In this document: positions 59,700-64,000 of the stretch, piece after piece
How the letters are laid out: every line of letters starts with the position of its first letter
Position numbering within the stretch: position 1 is the first letter of the stretch
Assembly: GCA_021234155.1 (NCBI GenBank)
Contig: JAJEKV010000027.1
Coordinates: forward strand, 13,486,916-13,550,915
Reading direction: 5' to 3'
Origin: Isoetes taiwanensis
Taxonomy: Eukaryota > Streptophyta > Lycopodiopsida > Isoetales > Isoetaceae
Length of the DNA stretch: 64,000 nucleotides
Position numbers and translations under genes: made by a program
Notes under the pieces: generated by a model
Database searches by the model: none
What the model saw: the letters and a program-made list of their open reading frames with translations, nothing else
Told to the model about the DNA's origin: nothing

Positions 59700-61377
59700 C
59701 GCTCATACATCTGTTTGTTAACCCCATCTACATCAGCACAATAGCCACTTCATCTTTCAGACGATGGTACAATGCCACTGCTCATGTGGCCGAGGCTGAC
59801 ATCAATTCTGTCTTCAATATTTTTCAGAAGGAGATTGATGTGGATGCTACCATAAATGCCACACCATTCTACCAAGACATCATGACAGAGTTCCAAGCCA
59901 AGATAGGCCCTTCACTGGTAGAACTTCCCCCATGCAATGCATAGGATACTTTGCACCTAGAACAGCCCTTCGAGTAGCACTGAACGATGTTCCAAACATC
60001 GACAAGTACTTAGAAAATAGAGCTGCTCGTATGCCTGACTACATGACCATATCCATTAACAGGAAGAGGTACTTCTCCTACACTGCTATTGCAACCATCT
60101 TCTAGTCCCATATAGCCCAAATCTAAATAAGTGAACCCTCCATTCAGCCAATGACCATAGAACCCACTACCTCAGCGGCAGAAGAGCAGCTGCTCTTGGA
60201 GTATGAAGGGTCAGAACAAGAAAAAGAGGAAGAAGGAGGACAAGGTTATGACGTCGAAGACCTCATCGACGTTCACCCCATCCAAGAATGGAAGCAAGCA
60301 GAACAAGACCTTCAGGGCTTCGGCGAAGGCTTGAGGGTAACAATGACAGCTCCCCCGCTTGGATTACGTATCACCAGCCTAACTCGGTTCATCATCGAAG
60401 GCCAAGAGTACATGATGCTGCACGACATAAAGAACCTCCCAGAGTGCAGAGACAGAGGCTACAGGCTGGACGAGCTCCTGCATCTCCTGCACCAACAGCC
60501 AGACCTCGATGACTTCATCGACTGGGAGACGCAAGACTTCCCTATCAGCATCAGGGAAGCCCACAGTTACACCGGGCAGTCATCATCCGACATCGAAGCT
60601 TATAGCAGTATTCGAACAGATGATGACACAACAAGAGCTGCCCTCAGAGGAGGAATGTATCGCCATCCAGGAAAGGATGGGCATTTAGGGCAAGACAACG
60701 AGCACACTCCTGCCCAGCTCCTCATCCGCAGCGCCAGCCGGGATCGAAAGAGGCGGCATCAACTTGACCTCTTCCAAGTCCATGTTTGCAGATTACAGGG
60801 ACTTGTCCCCACAACTATATCATCAAACAACCAATGCAACAACAAACAAAAGCTAATTATAAGAGTGCAATCTAATGTGTATGCAGCTAGAGCACCCAGG
60901 AATGTAGAACAAGATCGACAACCTCAGGAAGAGCAAACACCCGCAAGACAATTTCAACCAAGGAATCTATTTCAAGGGTTCGAGCCACCAACCCCAGAAG
61001 ATGAGGTATCTCAAATGAGATCGGATATCCAAGAGATAAGAGCCTTGCTACCAGGGAGGGTAGCAATTGCACCAGATCAGAACGTCCAACTACCCCAAAC
61101 GCCTACTGGCAGAACAGACAAGGCAAAGAAGAGAAACCGAAGAAGGAGATTCCCCAGCACGGATCCCTCCAACACTCCGACTCCAGAATCAAAGGAGCAG
61201 GATAACGATCGGCAGGACTGCCAGAAAGGTCTCAACTGTGATAAAGGCAGGATCGAGGCTGACTATCAGAAGGAAGTCGACTCTGCATTGAGCAATGTGT
61301 GGAAAGCCAGGAGTTGGAATAGTTCTCAGGAGATAACAGATCATGAATGGAAGCCGAAGCTTGGTTGGACGAGATGA
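59700..61377 (+). pseudogene. Second chromovirus ORF, unknown (gag-like position)
   Basis: A frame without an early ATG reads RRWYNATAHVAEADINSVF onward to about 59,942. A shifted frame continues MQCIGYFAPRTALRVALNDV to 60,104, and the main frame 60,151-61,377 (408 codons) starts MTIEPTTSAAEEQLLLEYEG. It is acidic at first, then rich in Q, R and E (RQPQEEQTPARQFQPRN, KKRNRRRRFPSTD). I see no zinc knuckle, no capsid motif and no protease. It may be the real Gag or Gag fused to a remnant of the protease region. It joins pol abruptly after 61,377, where protease and part of the reverse transcriptase are absent. Confidence 0.5.
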
Positions 61378-61393
61378 GAGAACATGAGAATGC

Positions 61394-63960
61394 TTATAAT
61401 ATGAAGGACAAAGACAAGGGCAGAGTAGCTACCATCAAATCAGAATCAAGGAAGAAGACATCCATAAGACTGCATTTAGGACGAGATATGGCCATTACGA
61501 GTTCACATTGATGCCATTTGGATTGTCCAACACCCCAACAACATTCATGAGGCTCATGAACGACATTTTTCGCGAAGTTCCTAGATATATTCATCATAGT
61601 TTTCTTTGATGACATTCTAGTCTACAGCAAATCCTTGGAGGAGCATGCCCAACACTTGAGGAAAGTACTTGAAAAGTTGAGGAGGCACCAACTTTATGCG
61701 AAGCTATCCAAGTGTCACTTCGCGACAGAAAGAGTAGAGTACTTGGGGCATGTAATCACAGTGGAAGGGATTTTCATCGACCCTACAAAGATCAAAGCAG
61801 TAATTGATTGGCCCACACCGAAGAATATATCCATGAAGTGAGGAGCTTCCTCAGCTTAGCAGGGTATTACAAAAAGTTCGTCAGGAATTTTGCAAAGGTA
61901 GCAGCACCGCTAACGGATCTCACCAAAGCGAGAGAAGATAAAAGATTGGGCAAGTCATTAGCAAAAGACGGCCCATGCATTGAAGGAAGCTTTAACGACT
62001 GCCCCAGTCTTAATATTGCCCGATCCAGAGAAAGATAAGTTGGTGGCAACCGATGCTAGCAAGATTGCAACAGGAGCGGTCTTGATGCAGAAAGAGAGGG
62101 TGGTAGCATATGATTCAAGGAAGATGAATGACACCGAAACGCGCTACCCAGCTGACGACCAGGATTTGCTAGCAGTAGTGAGAGCATTGAGAATATGGAG
62201 GCATTATCTATTGAGAAGGAAGTTCCAATTAGATACGGACCATCAAAGTCTACAATATGACCAACCACATCTCAACTTGAGACAAAGGAGATGGATGGAG
62301 CTCCTGGAGGAGTATGATTTTGACATCGTATACAAGCCAGCTAAGCTCAACGTGGTTGCAGATGTGCTCTCAAGGCACCTCTTGACGACAAGAGTCCACT
62401 GCAATGCCACATCAACATTCACCAGTGAGTTTGGCAAGAAGATAGAAGAGATGTTGCTAACGGCAAGGAAACATGGGCAAGCCTTGCTACGGAGATAAGA
62501 ACGGACTAAGAAAGGGAAACCTTCAAGCATTTTAAGAAGGAAGGTAACCTATTGTACCATAAGAACAAATTGTGTGTACCAGAGTCATCCGGAATCAGAA
62601 AGTTAATACTCCATGACACGCACAACAGCCCAATAGCCGGCCATGCAGGTTTCATAAAAACCTACTTCAAGATAAGTAGTTACTACTGGCCCGGCATGAA
62701 GAAACAGATAGCCATGTACATTCGAGAATGTTAGCTATGTCAGCAGACGAAGGTAGAGCAACTTTGAATTCCAGGAGCTTTAGAGCCATTGCCAGTGTCA
62801 AATTCCAAATGGGAAGTAATAAGCATGGACTTCACAACATGGCTCCCAAGAACTATAAGGGGCAAGGACGCCTTAATGGTAGTAATTGATAAGTTGTAAA
62901 AAATGGAGCATTTTGTGCCATATAGGACCACGGATACGGCTTTGGAATCGTCGTGTTGTTCACAAAAGAGATCTTTCAACTCCATGGGATGCCAAGGAAG
63001 ATAATCTCTGATAGGGATTTGAAGTTCATGAGTGCATTTTGGCAAGATCTCTTCACCACCATCCAGATGAAGCTGTCGATGAGCACGGCATATGGGCATA
63101 TCATCCTCAGACTGACGGGCAGATGGAGCGTAGGAATTGGATACTCGAAGATATGTTGAGGAATTACGTCTGGAACAAGCAATTGAAGTGGGACGATTAC
63201 ATTCACTTAATGGAATTTGCATACAATAGCACCAAGCAGGAGTCGTCTCAAATGTCGCCGTTCATGATCAATTACGGTTACTAATGTTTGACCGCAGACA
63301 CTTGGCACAACCCCGTGTCCAAGGTAGAGGTATCCCCGCAGATGCTAGCTGACATGCAACAATTGGGGGAAGAAGTGAGAGGATATCTTCTAGCAGCAAG
63401 GAGTCAGCAGAAGAGTGTAGCCGATAAGCACAGAATAATAAGAGAGTTCCAAGTAGGGGGTAAAGTGTGGCTGAAGATCAAGGTCAAACAAGTGAAGCTC
63501 TGCATCGACAATTGCAAGAAGCTTGCTCCAAGATGGGCTGGGCCGTTCAGGATAACCAAAAGAATAGGTAACCAATCCTACAGGTCGGATTTGCCAGCAC
63601 ATCTCAAAATCCATAGGGTCTTTCACGTAAGTCTCTTGAAAAGGCACACTCCTAATCCAGAGGAAGTATTGGAGACATCAGAGTTACTGGAAATGACGGA
63701 CGACCAACTCGAGATCATCCCAGAGGTTCTTCTTTCCTACAAGAAAACAAGAAGATCCTAATTTCTCCAATACCTAGTGAAGTGGACGCACTTACCTATG
63801 GAAAACGCTACGTAGATACTACAATCAGATTTGGAGAAGTAGTACCCTCAATTCATGGAGCAATGCAAGGGTCAACTCGTCACCGAAGTAGTCAACACCG
63901 AACCGATAGGTGAGTGTGAGGTAGATTAAGAAGTCTACTTCCGTCGCCATGGAAGTAGAC
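61394..63960 (+). pseudogene. Chromovirus pol: reverse transcriptase (partial), RNase H, integrase, chromodomain
   Basis: The reverse transcriptase begins mid-domain at about 61,425 with [19 protein letters not shown], then [17 protein letters not shown] and [15 protein letters not shown] (YxDD box as FFDD). RNase H: LVATDASKIATGAVLMQ, YPADDQDLLAVV, LDTDHQSL. Integrase: HNSPIAGHAGF and the CxxC zinc finger (REC/stop/LCQQ), SMDFTTWLPRT and ISDRDLKFMSAFWQ with both aspartates, DGQMERRNWILEDML with the glutamate, then LAPRWAGPFRITKRIG. After LKIHRVFHVSLLKRH comes LQYLVKWTHLPMENAT, a chromodomain-type block at about 63,760-63,810. Frameshifts or stops lie near 61,575, 61,840, 61,985, 62,500, 62,732, 62,900, 63,080, 63,282 and 63,760. 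Confidence 0.9.
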
Positions 63961-64000
63961 GAAATTGAGAGATAAGAGGTCATTTAGCCATGCATTGATA

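Larger units (their letters stand above)
51623..64000 (+). mobile_element. Chromodomain Ty3/Gypsy element (chromovirus), interrupted and running off the window
   Basis: Plus-strand parts in order are LTR, primer site (52,567), leader, an inserted LINE, a histone H3-like ORF (58,505-59,579), an ORF of unknown type (59.7-61.38 kb), then reverse transcriptase from mid-domain, RNase H, integrase and a chromodomain-like end. Protease and the first third of the reverse transcriptase are missing at about 61.38-61.42 kb. Stops and frameshifts affect every part. The 3' LTR was not reached. Confidence 0.75.

Noticed and set aside
1-64000. CRISPR arrays, bacterial operons, rRNA or tRNA genes.
   Set aside because: Nothing with regular spacers, ribosome binding sites or cloverleaf-like conserved tRNA boxes was seen; the window is eukaryotic.

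Overview
The window reads as nuclear DNA of a land plant. It has intron-containing genes of plant families (TPD1-like secreted protein, eight-cysteine lipid transfer protein, TMEM214-like, WDR70-like, TFIIIC delta-like), AT-rich introns with GT-AG borders, and dense nested plant-type transposons. A non-seed plant such as a fern or lycophyte is my guess, because two LINE types coexist, one with an L1-ORF1p-like coiled-coil/RRM ORF1 that is not the usual angiosperm kind. That is inference only.

Layout. 1-14.9 kb: mostly non-coding DNA with a 385-bp fold-back element (1,781-2,165), two decayed LINE pieces (2.56-3.45 and 3.64-4.74 kb), one intact two-exon TPD1-like gene (7,373-8,360, minus), short tandem repeats, and a third decayed LINE (12.36-14.48 kb, minus). 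14.9-17.8 kb: an unrecognised broken minus-strand coding region split by a clean 744-bp CACTA element, with a scrap of Ty3/Gypsy RNase H beside it. 18.1-25.1 kb: an LTR of a local Gypsy family cut in two by a 6.6-kb CACTA-like element with 16-bp terminal inverted repeats and a CAA target duplication. That element carries a whole multi-exon TMEM214-like gene copy, now a pseudogene (Pack-CACTA). 25.1-27.0 kb: a second decayed CACTA-like end and unassigned coding fragments. 27.0-34.2 kb: a minus-strand Ty3/Gypsy element with its integrase split by a 662-bp hAT-like MITE (8-bp target duplication). 34.7-38.3 kb: the 5' exons of a WDR70 homologue followed in the same direction by the 3' exons of a TFIIIC90/GTF3C4 homologue. 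39.4-47.2 kb: an essentially full-length L1-type LINE with 15-bp target duplication and poly(A). 48.1-49.4 kb: another truncated copy of the local Gypsy family. 50.0-50.3 kb: an intact lipid transfer protein gene. 51.6 kb to the end: a chromodomain Ty3/Gypsy element (LTR, tRNA-Met primer site, pol) interrupted by a 5.3-kb minus-strand LINE.

The most unusual object is at 58,505-59,579. Between the primer site and pol of the chromovirus lies a decayed ORF that starts with the histone H3 tail sequence MARTKQT and ends in a recognisable histone H3 fold (helices N, 1 and 2). I know of no described retroelement with a histone H3-like protein in the gag position. Together with the Pack-CACTA and the WDR70/TFIIIC junction, the window shows repeated capture and shuffling of host gene parts.
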